Source: a virus
DNA: 39,762 nt
Reading direction: 5' to 3' (one strand)
IMG/VR virus record: IMGVR_UViG_3300009151_000152
Location: 1-39,762 of that record
Shown here: positions 30,937 through 39,762 of the stretch, piece by piece
Numbering within the stretch: position 1 is the first letter of the stretch
Layout: each line of letters starts with the position of its first letter
The notes under the pieces: generated by a model
The model's database searches: none
Seen by the model: only the letters and a program-made list of their open reading frames with translations
What the model was told of the DNA's origin: nothing
Made by a program: the position numbers and the translations under genes

Positions 30937-33234
30937 ATGCCAATCAATGTTATTAAGCGTGATGGTCGCAAGGAACCATTGGATATTGAAAAACTTCACA
31001 AGGTAGTATTTTGGGCAACCGAAAATTTAAGTGGTGTAAGTGCAAGTGAATTAGAATTACGTAGTCAAATCCAATTTTATAATAACATTAAAACCAGTGA
31101 ATTACAAGAAACACTAATTAAGGCTGCTGCTGATCTTATTAGTGAAGAAGCAACAAACTATCAATATGTTGCAGGTCGTCTTGTAAATTATCATCTTCGC
31201 AAAGAAGTTTATGGTAATTATCAACCATTTCCGCTAATTGATATTATTAAAAAGAATGTAGGTAGTGGTTTCTATGATGCTAATCTGCTAAGCGATTATA
31301 CAGAAGAAGAGTGGAATCAGATCAATAAGTTTGTAGAACATGAACGTGATGCTACTCTTACCTATGTTGCAATGGAACAACTTCGTGGCAAATATTTGGT
31401 GCAGAATCGTGTCACTGGTGAAATTATGGAAACGCCACAGGTTGCGTATGCACTTATTGCTGCAACACTATTTGCCAAGTATCCGCAAGAAACTCGCCTA
31501 AAGTATGTTCGTGATTATTATGATGCTATTTCCAAGCATGATATCTCGCTACCAACGCCGATTATGGCAGGTCTTCGCACACCACAACGTCAGTTCTCCT
31601 CTTGCGTGTTGATTGAGACTGGTGATAGTTTAGACAGCATTAATGCAACAAGCAGTGCTATTGTTAAGTATGTCTCACAAAAGGCTGGCATTGGCATTGG
31701 TGCAGGTTCTATTCGTGCTATTGGTAGTGCCATTCGCAAGGGCGATGCCTCTCACACAGGCTTAATTCCATTCTATAAGATGTTTCAGGCGGCAGTTAGA
31801 TCATGCTCACAAGGCGGCGTTCGTAACGGTGCTGCCACCCTTTATTATCCGCTATGGCATTATGAAGTAGAAGATTTGTTAGTTCTCAAAAACAACAAGG
31901 GAACAGAAGATAACCGCATTCGCCAAATGGATTATGGTGTGCAGTTTAACAAACTTATGTATGAGCGTTTGCTAAGTGGCGGCGACATTACTTGTTTCTC
32001 ACCTAGCGATGTACCAGGTTTGTATGATGCATTCTTTGCTGACCAAGACAAGTTCAAAGAACTGTATGAGAAGGCAGAGAAGAATCCAAAGATTCGTAAG
32101 AAGACCTATAAGGCAATTGACCTATTCTCACAGTTCATGGAAGAACGCAAGAATACAGGTCGCATTTACCTAATGAATGTTGATCATGCCAATACTCACG
32201 GTGCGTTTATTGAAAGTAAGGCTGTAATCAAGCAAAGCAATCTTTGTGTGGAAATTGCGCTACCTACGAAACCACTCAATCATATCTTTGACGAAGAAGG
32301 TGAAATTTCACTTTGCACACTCTCTGCAATCAATTGGGGCAATGTGAAGGAACCAAAAGATTTTGAAAAGATGTGTGATTTGGCTGTTCGTGGACTTGAT
32401 GCGCTACTTGACTATCAGAACTACCCAGTCATTGCAGCACAGATGAGTACCATGAACCGTCGTCCACTTGGCGTTGGTATTATTAACTTTGCTTACTTCC
32501 TTGCTAAAAATGATATGAGTTATAGTGATCCTCGTGCGTTGGCACTCGTTGACGAGTATGCAGAAGCCTGGTCTTACTATCTTATTAAGGCAAGTAATCA
32601 ACTTGCCATTGAACGTGGTGCTGCACCGAAGAGCAATGAAACCAAGTATGGCAGCGGTGTTTTGCCTATTGATACCTATAAGCGTGAAGTTGATGAACTT
32701 GTTCCACATACGGAGCGTATGGATTGGGAATCACTTCGTGCAAGTCTTCGTGAACATGGTATCCGCAATAGTACACTTATGGCACTTATGCCAGCAGAAA
32801 CTAGTGCACAGGTTGCAAATGCTACAAATGGTATTGAACCACCTCGTTCACTTATTTCTGTTAAGCAAAGCAAGCACGGTGTATTAAAGCAAGTTGTGCC
32901 AGAGTTTCGCAAGTTAAAGAACAAGTATGAATTGTTATGGGATCAGAAATCACCAGAAGGTTACTTGAAACTAGTTGCAGTATTACAGAAGTATATTGAT
33001 CAGAGCATTTCAACCAATACTTCATACAATCCAACATTCTATGCGGATGAAAAGATTCCAATGAGTGTTATGATTGGTCACTTACTGCTATGCTACAAGT
33101 ATGGTATCAAGACGCTGTATTATTTCAATACTTTTGATGGACAAGGCGAAGTTGATATTGCAAAATTAGCACAAGAACAACCGCTACTTGCTGCTCTTGA
33201 TGACCAAGAGAACTGTGAAAGTTGCACTATCTAA
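30937..33234 (+). CDS. nrdA: Ribonucleoside-diphosphate reductase alpha subunit (class Ia)
   Basis: The protein has 765 residues. It starts with an ATP-cone (VIKRDGRKEPLDIEKL), then the barrel with the three key cysteines: C223 in QFSSCVL, the radical C437 in SNLCVEIALP, and C460 in SLCTLSAIN. The C-terminus carries C760-x2-C763, the pair that passes electrons from glutaredoxin. It reduces ribonucleotides to deoxyribonucleotides for phage DNA synthesis. The Shine-Dalgarno GAGAG lies just upstream of the start. nrdB and glutaredoxin follow. Confidence 0.95.
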   Translation: MPINVIKRDGRKEPLDIEKLHKVVFWATENLSGVSASELELRSQIQFYNNIKTSELQETLIKAAADLISEEATNYQYVAGRLVNYHLRKEVYGNYQPFPLIDIIKKNVGSGFYDANLLSDYTEEEWNQINKFVEHERDATLTYVAMEQLRGKYLVQNRVTGEIMETPQVAYALIAATLFAKYPQETRLKYVRDYYDAISKHDISLPTPIMAGLRTPQRQFSSCVLIETGDSLDSINATSSAIVKYVSQKAGIGIGAGSIRAIGSAIRKGDASHTGLIPFYKMFQAAVRSCSQGGVRNGAATLYYPLWHYEVEDLLVLKNNKGTEDNRIRQMDYGVQFNKLMYERLLSGGDITCFSPSDVPGLYDAFFADQDKFKELYEKAEKNPKIRKKTYKAIDLFSQFMEERKNTGRIYLMNVDHANTHGAFIESKAVIKQSNLCVEIALPTKPLNHIFDEEGEISLCTLSAINWGNVKEPKDFEKMCDLAVRGLDALLDYQNYPVIAAQMSTMNRRPLGVGIINFAYFLAKNDMSYSDPRALALVDEYAEAWSYYLIKASNQLAIERGAAPKSNETKYGSGVLPIDTYKREVDELVPHTERMDWESLRASLREHGIRNSTLMALMPAETSAQVANATNGIEPPRSLISVKQSKHGVLKQVVPEFRKLKNKYELLWDQKSPEGYLKLVAVLQKYIDQSISTNTSYNPTFYADEKIPMSVMIGHLLLCYKYGIKTLYYFNTFDGQGEVDIAKLAQEQPLLAALDDQENCESCTI

Positions 33235-33250
33235 AGTAGTATGATATAAT
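33222..33250 (+). promoter_or_regulatory. Sigma70-like promoter of nrdB
   Basis: TTGCAC (33222-33227) in the nrdA end, 17 bases, extended -10 TGA and TATAAT (33245-33250). The leader is about nine bases with AAAAAAGG before ATG 33266. Confidence 0.65.
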
Positions 33251-33265
33251 AATAAAAAAGGTAAA

Positions 33266-34375
33266 ATGATGAGTACAGTATTTGACGCAAATGATAAGAG
33301 CGACCACACCAAGTCGCTTGCATTTCTAGACCCCAATGGTGGTGTAAGTATCCAACGTTATGACACGTTAAAGTATAAGCAGTTTGATAAATTAACCGAT
33401 AAACAATTGGGATTTTTTTGGAGACCCGAAGAAGTTGATATTCTTCGTGATGCGAAAGATTTCAAGGACTTGACAGATAACGAACAGCATATCTTTACAA
33501 GCAACTTAAAACGTCAAATCTTACTTGATTCGGTTCAAGGTCGTGCGCCAGCAGTGGCGTTTGGTCCTATCTGTTCTCTGCCAGAATTAGAAACATGGAT
33601 TACAACTTGGACATTCAGTGAAACTATTCACTCTCGTTCTTATACACACATCATTCGCAATGTGTATGCCAATCCATCAAAAGTATTTGATGAGATGATG
33701 GATATCCAAGAAATTGTTGATTGTGCTGGCGATATTACTGCACTCTATGATGAGTTGATTGCATTTAACGCAGAACATGCACAAATGACCGATCCTTCAA
33801 AATATGATCATTATGAGCACAAGAAAGCACTTTGGCTTGCACTTATGAGCGTGAATATTCTTGAAGGTGTTCGCTTCTATGTTTCATTTGCTTGTAGTTG
33901 GGCATTTGCTGAATTGAAAAAGATGGAAGGCAATGCAAAGATTATTAAGTTAATTGCTCGTGATGAAAATCTGCATCTTGCTGGTACACAAACGCTGCTA
34001 AAACTTCTACCAAAAGATGATCCAGATTATGCGCAGATTGAAGTAGAGTGTCGTGAAGATGCAATCAAACTATTTGATGATGCAGTCAAGCAAGAAAAGG
34101 CATGGGCGCAGTATCTGTTCAAGGATGGCTCCATGATTGGTCTCAACTATCAGTTACTTGCTGAATATGTTGAGTTTATTGCTAATAAGCGCATGCAAGC
34201 AGTTGGTCTTGGTCAGCCATATTCTACTAAGAATAACCCACTGCCTTGGACACAAAAGTGGATTGCTGGCGCAGAAGTTCAAGTTGCTCCACAAGAAACA
34301 GAAATTTCATCTTATGTTATTGGTGGCACTGTGCAAGATGTGGATAGCAATTCATTTAGTGGATTTAGTTTATAA
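33266..34375 (+). CDS. nrdB: Ribonucleoside-diphosphate reductase beta subunit
   Basis: The 369-residue protein keeps the di-iron ligands of the family: D in LLDSVQGRAP, E and H in SETIHSRSY, and E-x-x-H in DENLHL. The radical tyrosine is HSRSY, four residues after the histidine as in E. coli Y122. It stores the tyrosyl radical that starts the reaction in NrdA. It is followed by glutaredoxin with a 13-base gap, and AGAGGA lies before that start. Confidence 0.95.
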   Translation: MMSTVFDANDKSDHTKSLAFLDPNGGVSIQRYDTLKYKQFDKLTDKQLGFFWRPEEVDILRDAKDFKDLTDNEQHIFTSNLKRQILLDSVQGRAPAVAFGPICSLPELETWITTWTFSETIHSRSYTHIIRNVYANPSKVFDEMMDIQEIVDCAGDITALYDELIAFNAEHAQMTDPSKYDHYEHKKALWLALMSVNILEGVRFYVSFACSWAFAELKKMEGNAKIIKLIARDENLHLAGTQTLLKLLPKDDPDYAQIEVECREDAIKLFDDAVKQEKAWAQYLFKDGSMIGLNYQLLAEYVEFIANKRMQAVGLGQPYSTKNNPLPWTQKWIAGAEVQVAPQETEISSYVIGGTVQDVDSNSFSGFSL

Positions 34376-34388
34376 AGAGGAATAATCA

Positions 34389-34640
34389 ATGATTACATTA
34401 TATACAAAAGATAACTGCCCATATTGCGATGGCGCAAAGCACCTACTTGCCAGTTGGGGCGAAGAATATGTGGAAGTAGATATCAATGATGCGGGCGTTC
34501 GTGATTGGCTAGTAGCCGAAGGTCACAAAACTGTGCCGCAGATTTACTTCAACGACAAACTTTTAGTAGAGGGTGGTTATAGTGGACTAAGTAAATTGTC
34601 TATCAACGAATTACAGGAAAGAAAGAATGCTAATCAATAA
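34389..34640 (+). CDS. Glutaredoxin
   Basis: This 83-residue glutaredoxin has the active site C10-PY-C13 (NCPYCDGAK) and the cis-proline region TVPQIYFND, with GGYSGL at the end. It is expected to reduce the C-terminal cysteine pair of NrdA encoded upstream. The next gene starts inside its 3' end. Confidence 0.9.
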   Translation: MITLYTKDNCPYCDGAKHLLASWGEEYVEVDINDAGVRDWLVAEGHKTVPQIYFNDKLLVEGGYSGLSKLSINELQERKNANQ

Positions 34641-34926
34641 TACTGATAAAAATACTGTCTATACCTTTAAAGCTGTCGCGGGCGAAGAAATCATTAGTCG
34701 TGTAAGTGAAGAAAATGCAACTACATATACACTCCTAAAACCGCTAGTTATGATTGCCACACCAAATGGTGGGTTTGGATTAGCGCCTGCAATCTTTAGT
34801 GTTGCACCCACCGATCCTGTAGTGTTAAATAAGAGAGCAGTTGCGCTTTCTGGTAAAACAGAAAGTGACATCGCCACACAGTATCTTGCAAAAACAACAG
34901 GACTGACGTTGGCGACCTCTGTATAA
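34627..34926 (+). CDS. Small beta-barrel protein (Sm-like)
   Basis: The 99-residue protein has the sequence pattern of Sm/Lsm-like proteins of T4-like phages: TFKAVAGEEIISRV followed by strands with VMIATPNGGFGLAPA. It overlaps the glutaredoxin gene by 14 bases. Role unknown; small phage Sm-like proteins are candidates for RNA binding or baseplate adaptors. Confidence 0.5.
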   Translation: MLINNTDKNTVYTFKAVAGEEIISRVSEENATTYTLLKPLVMIATPNGGFGLAPAIFSVAPTDPVVLNKRAVALSGKTESDIATQYLAKTTGLTLATSV

Positions 34927-34938
34927 AGGAGAGTCGAG

Positions 34939-35220
34939 ATGCCTATTCCAACTAAGATGGGAAGCCTTAACACTGCTGGTGGCGTAGCAATGATGGGTGA
35001 TTTTAAAACTTTAATCAACGGAAGACAAGCAAGTCGTATCGGTGATTATGTAACTGGTCACCCTGGGTTTGATCCACGTCATCCGCATCCACCAAACCCT
35101 ATTGTTGTTGGAAGCCGCAGCGTAATTGTCGGCGGCAGACCACTTGGTTTTCTTAGCGTGTTAGATGCTTGCCGCCATATAATGATACCACATGAATCAG
35201 ATGTATTAATAGGACCATAA
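34939..35220 (+). CDS. PAAR-domain tail tip protein (T4 gp5.4-like)
   Basis: This 93-residue protein has the features of PAAR spike proteins: repeated short Gly-rich strands (INGRQASRIGD, VVGSRSVIVGGRPLGF) and His/Cys metal ligands (GHPGF, HPHPPNP, DACRH). These small proteins sharpen the end of the central tail spike and carry a metal ion. A strong AAAGGAGAG precedes the ATG. The two downstream genes are presumably baseplate partners. Confidence 0.85.
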   Translation: MPIPTKMGSLNTAGGVAMMGDFKTLINGRQASRIGDYVTGHPGFDPRHPHPPNPIVVGSRSVIVGGRPLGFLSVLDACRHIMIPHESDVLIGP

Positions 35221-36482
35221 TGCCACTAGGAAGTTATACCACAGGCACAGGAACAATTACAGTTTCAACTGGCACAAATGCAGTAAGTGGCAGTGGTACA
35301 ACTTTCCTTACGCAATTAAAACCTGGCGCAGTTATTGGCAATACGAATAGCAACTTTGCTGGTTATATTTCTACAGTAACAAGCAACACCACTGCAACCT
35401 TGACAGCGGTGAGTGTTATTAATATTGGTGGTGCTGCATTTAAATATCGTCCAATGACGGCAAATACTGCCGCATATGTTTATTATACTACTGGAAATAT
35501 CACAGCAAATAATATTAGTCAGATAGTTACTGGCAATAGCACACACTTTGCAACAGAATTAAAATATGGTGACACTCTTTATATTTCTAATCTTCAAATT
35601 GCAAATGCAAGTGGACCTAATGTTGCTATTGGTATAGTAGAACTTATTACAAGTAATACAAGTTTATATTTGAGTTCTAATGCATTTGCTAATGTTTCAA
35701 ATTTACAATATTGGAATGAATCTGTCACATATACAAGCTATGCACTTTATGGCGGCCCTGGCAGTCAATCTAGCAGTCCTAATGCATTTACTAGTTTAAA
35801 TTTAATACATACACCATTATATACTTGGACACAAAGTGGACTTATTCCAAACGTTGCTGTTGTTAACAATTATCATCCACCAATTCAAGATAGTGTAACT
35901 GGCGTGTTAGTTAATTTACCAGCGAGTATCTATAAGAAAACAGGCAATAGTGTTACAAATACATATGTTGTTGGTAGTTCATTGAGTTTTGACGGAACTG
36001 ATTATAAAGTATTTGATTTTGATGTCAATCAAAATGTATTTGGAACAGATTCATCATATGTGTTGGACGGGCTGAATAACGCCAACGATTTAAAAGAAAT
36101 TGCACTAAGTGGTGATAGCAATCTATATGCTACTAATATTAAAAATTTAATTCCACAAACTTCTGCTGATCAGGCTGCGCCATTTGTCGGTGGCACGGTT
36201 GCTCGTGTTACAGATAAGCATGATTTGGCTGTTAATTATTTTAGTAAGACTAGTCCAATACAACAATTACAAGATAATCCTGCTAATTTTACTGCAAATC
36301 AAGATATATTCTTGCGCAAAGAAGCAAAAGGATTGCGTAAAATTGTTGCAACTGGTGCACCAATAGCGATACCTGGCTTGCTTAATGTTATTGCTGATAC
36401 ATATGTGCCAGGCAATATTGGTTGGACACCGCCACAGTTTAAACAAAGTGTGGTAAATTTACCTAATGTGAATGTGAGTTAA
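35220..36482 (+). CDS. Beta-rich virion protein, probably baseplate
   Basis: The ATG shares an A with the upstream TAA. The 420-residue protein begins with two tandem copies of a small beta domain with the pattern GTGTITVSTGTNAVSGSGTTF and ITANNISQIVTGNSTHF, each followed by FLTQLKPG or FATELKYGD. This is the sort of domain found as an inserted decoration in phage tail proteins. The second half is mixed. Its place between the PAAR tip and the lysozyme-containing protein suggests a baseplate component. Confidence 0.5.
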   Translation: MPLGSYTTGTGTITVSTGTNAVSGSGTTFLTQLKPGAVIGNTNSNFAGYISTVTSNTTATLTAVSVINIGGAAFKYRPMTANTAAYVYYTTGNITANNISQIVTGNSTHFATELKYGDTLYISNLQIANASGPNVAIGIVELITSNTSLYLSSNAFANVSNLQYWNESVTYTSYALYGGPGSQSSSPNAFTSLNLIHTPLYTWTQSGLIPNVAVVNNYHPPIQDSVTGVLVNLPASIYKKTGNSVTNTYVVGSSLSFDGTDYKVFDFDVNQNVFGTDSSYVLDGLNNANDLKEIALSGDSNLYATNIKNLIPQTSADQAAPFVGGTVARVTDKHDLAVNYFSKTSPIQQLQDNPANFTANQDIFLRKEAKGLRKIVATGAPIAIPGLLNVIADTYVPGNIGWTPPQFKQSVVNLPNVNVS

Positions 36483-36484
36483 TC

Positions 36485-39400
36485 ATGGCAAACGTAACGC
36501 TTAAAGACCCAACCTTATTATCTACTTTTTATATGGCCCATGAAGATTTTAAACCAGACACTTATCCTGACTATAACAGTAAAAAACAATTCACTGGCTA
36601 TGCAATAGGTTACGGCAACCATTACAATGCAGATGGCAGTCCAGTTACTGCTAACCAAACTATAACACGAGCAGATGCAGTAACTTTAGCAAATCAGCAA
36701 CTGCCAGGTTATGTTAATCAAGCAGCAGGTCTTATTGGTGTAGATAATTTTAACAATTTAAATGCATCACAGCAAGCAGCACTTGCAGATATAACTGCAA
36801 ACTATGGCGTTGGGCGAGTTCCACGTGCTACTATTGAGGCTTTTAAAAGTGGCAATCAAGATCAAATTGATGCTGCAGTTTTAGGGCAAAATAATAACTG
36901 TCCACGTGATGTTGACCGTGTAAACACAATGCACGGACAAGACCCTGCCAATGTTACCAGAGGCGGAGCAAGTAAAGAAATACCTGCTAATGCAAAAGGT
37001 GGTGCAGCAGGCAGTGGCAGCGGTTGCGCTGGTGCAGGTCTTGGTATACTAGGAGCAATTGCTGGTGCAGGTTTGCTTGGTGGATTAGGCGCAGGTCTAA
37101 ATGGAATACTTAGTGGGGCAATGGGTGCTCTTGGTCTAAGCGGTATAACTGGTGCTATGGGTGGTGCATTTGGTGCAATCAGTAATGTATTAGGCGGCGG
37201 ACTTAGTGGTATTCTAGGTCAAGTTGCTGGTCCACTAAATCAACTTACTGGTGGAGTAATGCAGTCGTTAAGTTCAATTGGCAGTGGGATATTGCCAAGT
37301 TTAACTGGCGTGTTACCTAGCGGTATTACTAACATTGTTAATGGCGCACTTGGTGGTGCAGTTGGCAGTATCATGGGTCCACTTAATGGTATCCTACAAA
37401 ATCCAGCTAATCTTCCAAATGCTATACAACAATTTGCGTATAATGGCGGTCTTAATGGCATGATCAACCGTGTTGCTAATAACATGGTTGGTGGTGCTGC
37501 TTTTGGTGGTGCCAATGCATTTGTTCAACAGATTGGATTAGCAAGTGCTTTTAGCGGCATATCAAATAGTGTCGTTGGTGCTTCTGCCGAAGCCGCAGCA
37601 CTACGATTTGGTGCTAACGTACCAGGCGGCATCGGTGCTAATTTTCTTAATAATAACGGCGTAGTAAGTTTTGGTATGAGTGCACTTACAAGCAATATAC
37701 CAGCAGCAGCAAGTAATTTGCAAAACCTTGGAACATTTTCTACACAGAATATGTTAAGACTACAGCAACCGGCAAATGTTGCTCATCAAATTATTGGTGC
37801 AGGATTAGGAAATACAACTGGATTAACACAGCAATTAGTTCGCAATAATATACCTCTTGCTGGCATTGATAATCCACTATACGATGCGCCTGTTCAAAAA
37901 ATATTAAACAATATAAGTGATCCAACTGCAATTGGCGCAGTGAGCAGTAAGTTTAATTTAGGCACAAGAATTTCTCATCTTGGGCAATTAACTGATATGA
38001 GTGTTATGACTCCTGACTTGTATGCTACGAGTCCAAGCAAGAATTTTAAAGATTTAGGACAGCATTTCTTAAGTTTAGGAATTACTGATGCTAAGAACTT
38101 TGATCAAATTGGAACAGCATTAAGTAAAACAGATGCTGGTCTTGACTTAAATCACTTGAGTCAAATGAAGACTCCTATGTATCAACCTGCAGCAGATACA
38201 CTTAACAAAACATTTGGTTATGGTGGTGGCAGCATTGGTGAATTGACCATGGCTGATTTTCTTGGAACTCCTGCTGGTTATGTCCATAATGATACACTTC
38301 CTGTAATAACAAATGCAAACAATGTTATAATGGGAACTAGTGATGGTCAAATTTTAAATGGTTTAATTATTCAGTTACAAACATTGCTCACAGGTGGATA
38401 TCATGTGCCTGGCAGTTCTGCAAGTGGCGATCAGCCAGCATCAGCCGATAGCATTAATATAAATGGCACAATATATTATACACTGGACGATGCGGTCATT
38501 GCTATGATTGCTGCAATCGAAGCACGATTAACTATTATTAAAAATAGCAGCGATCCAACTGTTAAAGCAGCCCTACAAGCAAGCGAAGCAGCACATGCTG
38601 CAAGTTGTGCACAAATATTAAAAGAAAACCATCATGTTACTACATTTGGCATGGATATCTTTGCACCAGTTCAGAACAATCCAGTTCAGGCATATGTATT
38701 TGCAGATGGTCTTCAATATTATGGTCAACAAACTGGCTATGGTCAAATTGGTGACTATATGGAACGAGTTGCACAAGATAATATCTATGGCGATGCGATT
38801 AAGGGAGCAATGCGCCAGGGTCGTAACGCTGCTGCTCTTGAATCACTTGGCGTTAATGTAGAACGATTTAAATTGCCGCATAGTCAATACTATCGTGATC
38901 CTGCAGCATTTTATCTTGCTGCATATAGTGGTGATTTGCCGCCTGTTCCTGTTAATTTGGTTGATCAAATAATTCCACAAACTCCACAAGATATCTATGT
39001 TGATGCACGTAACGCAATGCTCATTGACAATGGCTATGATCCAAGCACTATGTTGCCAGCACAAGCAGATGAAACATATTATGACCTACAGTGGAATAAT
39101 ATAAGCACCAATGTTCGTGAAAGCATTGGATTATCTGTACTACAACAAGCAGTCGATAGCAATATTATGGTAGTTGGTCCCAATGTTTATATTATTGGGT
39201 TAGACCGTAGACAAAATAAATTTGCAACCATCAACCAACATGGTTTAGCAATAGAAAATAGTGAAATATTTGTTGCTACTATGTTAAGCATAGCAAACAA
39301 AGTTCTATATGGTGACATTGGTACAACCAAGTATAATACGCCATTCTTCACTGACCAAATGGTATATGGCATGTTAGAAATGCTTAGTCAGGTTACGCCT

Positions 39401-39586
39401 GTTAATATTGATGCACTTGCATCTACATTAATTGGAAATGCCGTATTAACTGGTTTTATGACTAAACTTCGTGTTATATTCCAACAACTTCTGCAACAAG
39501 GCAATACAGGAATGGATCGTAACATTGTTGCTCCTTGGGGCGGCAGTGGACCAGATGGTCAAATGAATACGCTACCACGAAAATAA
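36485..39586 (+). CDS. Large tail lysozyme/baseplate hub-like protein
   Basis: The protein has 1033 residues. The first 165 residues resemble GH24 lysozymes: AHEDF (E20), D29 and AIGYG at 40-44, followed by ITRADA. In T4 lysozyme a threonine is the third active-site residue just before IGYG; here it is Ala40. About residues 174-350 are Gly/Ala/Leu rich with repeated GxLxG segments, a membrane-active-like or low-complexity linker, and the remaining 680 residues are a mixed domain. A hub protein that digests murein at the tail tip, as T4 gp5 does, is the most likely role. The order lysozyme-then-linker differs from T4. Confidence 0.65.
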   Translation: MANVTLKDPTLLSTFYMAHEDFKPDTYPDYNSKKQFTGYAIGYGNHYNADGSPVTANQTITRADAVTLANQQLPGYVNQAAGLIGVDNFNNLNASQQAALADITANYGVGRVPRATIEAFKSGNQDQIDAAVLGQNNNCPRDVDRVNTMHGQDPANVTRGGASKEIPANAKGGAAGSGSGCAGAGLGILGAIAGAGLLGGLGAGLNGILSGAMGALGLSGITGAMGGAFGAISNVLGGGLSGILGQVAGPLNQLTGGVMQSLSSIGSGILPSLTGVLPSGITNIVNGALGGAVGSIMGPLNGILQNPANLPNAIQQFAYNGGLNGMINRVANNMVGGAAFGGANAFVQQIGLASAFSGISNSVVGASAEAAALRFGANVPGGIGANFLNNNGVVSFGMSALTSNIPAAASNLQNLGTFSTQNMLRLQQPANVAHQIIGAGLGNTTGLTQQLVRNNIPLAGIDNPLYDAPVQKILNNISDPTAIGAVSSKFNLGTRISHLGQLTDMSVMTPDLYATSPSKNFKDLGQHFLSLGITDAKNFDQIGTALSKTDAGLDLNHLSQMKTPMYQPAADTLNKTFGYGGGSIGELTMADFLGTPAGYVHNDTLPVITNANNVIMGTSDGQILNGLIIQLQTLLTGGYHVPGSSASGDQPASADSININGTIYYTLDDAVIAMIAAIEARLTIIKNSSDPTVKAALQASEAAHAASCAQILKENHHVTTFGMDIFAPVQNNPVQAYVFADGLQYYGQQTGYGQIGDYMERVAQDNIYGDAIKGAMRQGRNAAALESLGVNVERFKLPHSQYYRDPAAFYLAAYSGDLPPVPVNLVDQIIPQTPQDIYVDARNAMLIDNGYDPSTMLPAQADETYYDLQWNNISTNVRESIGLSVLQQAVDSNIMVVGPNVYIIGLDRRQNKFATINQHGLAIENSEIFVATMLSIANKVLYGDIGTTKYNTPFFTDQMVYGMLEMLSQVTPVNIDALASTLIGNAVLTGFMTKLRVIFQQLLQQGNTGMDRNIVAPWGGSGPDGQMNTLPRK

Positions 39587-39589
39587 CGT

Positions 39590-39620
39590 TTGACAAGTTA
39601 TAACTTTAGGGCTATAAATA
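39590..39620 (+). promoter_or_regulatory. Composite early/late promoter
   Basis: TTGACA (39590-39595), 17 bases, TATAAA (39613-39618), which is also the first six bases of the consensus late box TATAAATA (39613-39620). The ATG at 39628 lies seven bases after the late box. Confidence 0.65.
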
Positions 39621-39627
39621 ATATACC

Positions 39628-39762
39628 ATGAAGATTAACGAGATTGTAGAAAATATAACCGAAATGAGTATTAATACGGGCGGTTTAGAATATGAAAGTG
39701 CTGTTGTAAAATCAGTGCAACAGGCAATTCCACATTTTGCAGATCGTGTTAAGTTTACAAAT
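39628..39762 (+). CDS. Partial protein with putative targeting N-terminus (3' end outside window)
   Basis: The frame is open to the end of the window (45 codons). It starts MKINEIVENITEMSIN, similar to MRANEILSE at 21300 and to T4 head-targeting peptides. No Shine-Dalgarno precedes it. Too little is seen to name it. Confidence 0.5.
   Translation, partial: MKINEIVENITEMSINTGGLEYESAVVKSVQQAIPHFADRVKFTN

Overview
This window looks like part of the genome of a T4-like myovirus (Caudoviricetes) of the kind seen in marine and freshwater viromes. The evidence is the T4-type replication set (UvsW helicase, clamp-loader subunit gp62, primase gp61, DnaB-type helicase gp41), a class I ribonucleotide reductase with glutaredoxin, tail and baseplate genes (PAAR tip, lysozyme-containing hub-like protein, long fibre), and repeated TATAAATA-type T4 late promoters. 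The DNA is AT-rich and densely packed, with ATGA-type overlaps and almost no spacers. The host cannot be read from the sequence; a Gram-negative host is likely from the surface-sugar genes and the muralytic tail protein.

Layout. 1-4898 is a surface-glycan and accessory region: two paralogous glycosyltransferase-like proteins, a sugar epimerase/reductase, a methyltransferase, small proteins, a structured RNA unit with a terminator, a tRNA-Ala with its own promoter, and another glycosyltransferase. 4880-13391 mixes replication genes (AAA ATPase, uvsW, gp62, a tiny DnaE-palm-like protein) with more sugar genes (SGNH-like, DUF6492-like glycosyltransferase, PIG-L deacetylase). 14236-21033 holds primase and helicase, into which three radical SAM genes, a sulfotransferase-like gene and a second, truncated copy of the helicase 3' end have been inserted. 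21050-27146 is mostly late virion genes with one early gene embedded. 27171-30924 is the fibre and its neighbour, 30937-34640 is nrdA-nrdB-grx, and 34627-39762 is baseplate/tail.

Regulation. Two promoter classes can be read directly. Sigma70-like promoters (TTGACA/TATAAT type) precede replication genes, and late promoters ((T/C/A)(A/T)TAAATA-type) precede virion genes. In five early genes the -10 box is followed by exactly six bases and then ATG, which puts the predicted transcription start on the A of the start codon: these mRNAs should be leaderless. A sixth gene has seven bases. Late promoters in turn often place the mRNA 5' end at or next to the Shine-Dalgarno sequence.

The most unusual items are the leaderless early promoter class, the mosaic helicase duplication with its radical SAM cargo, the mini DnaE-like palm protein, the promoter-structured RNA-terminator unit at 3914-4045, a fibre with about 14 propeller-type repeats, and a composite early/late promoter at 39590-39620.
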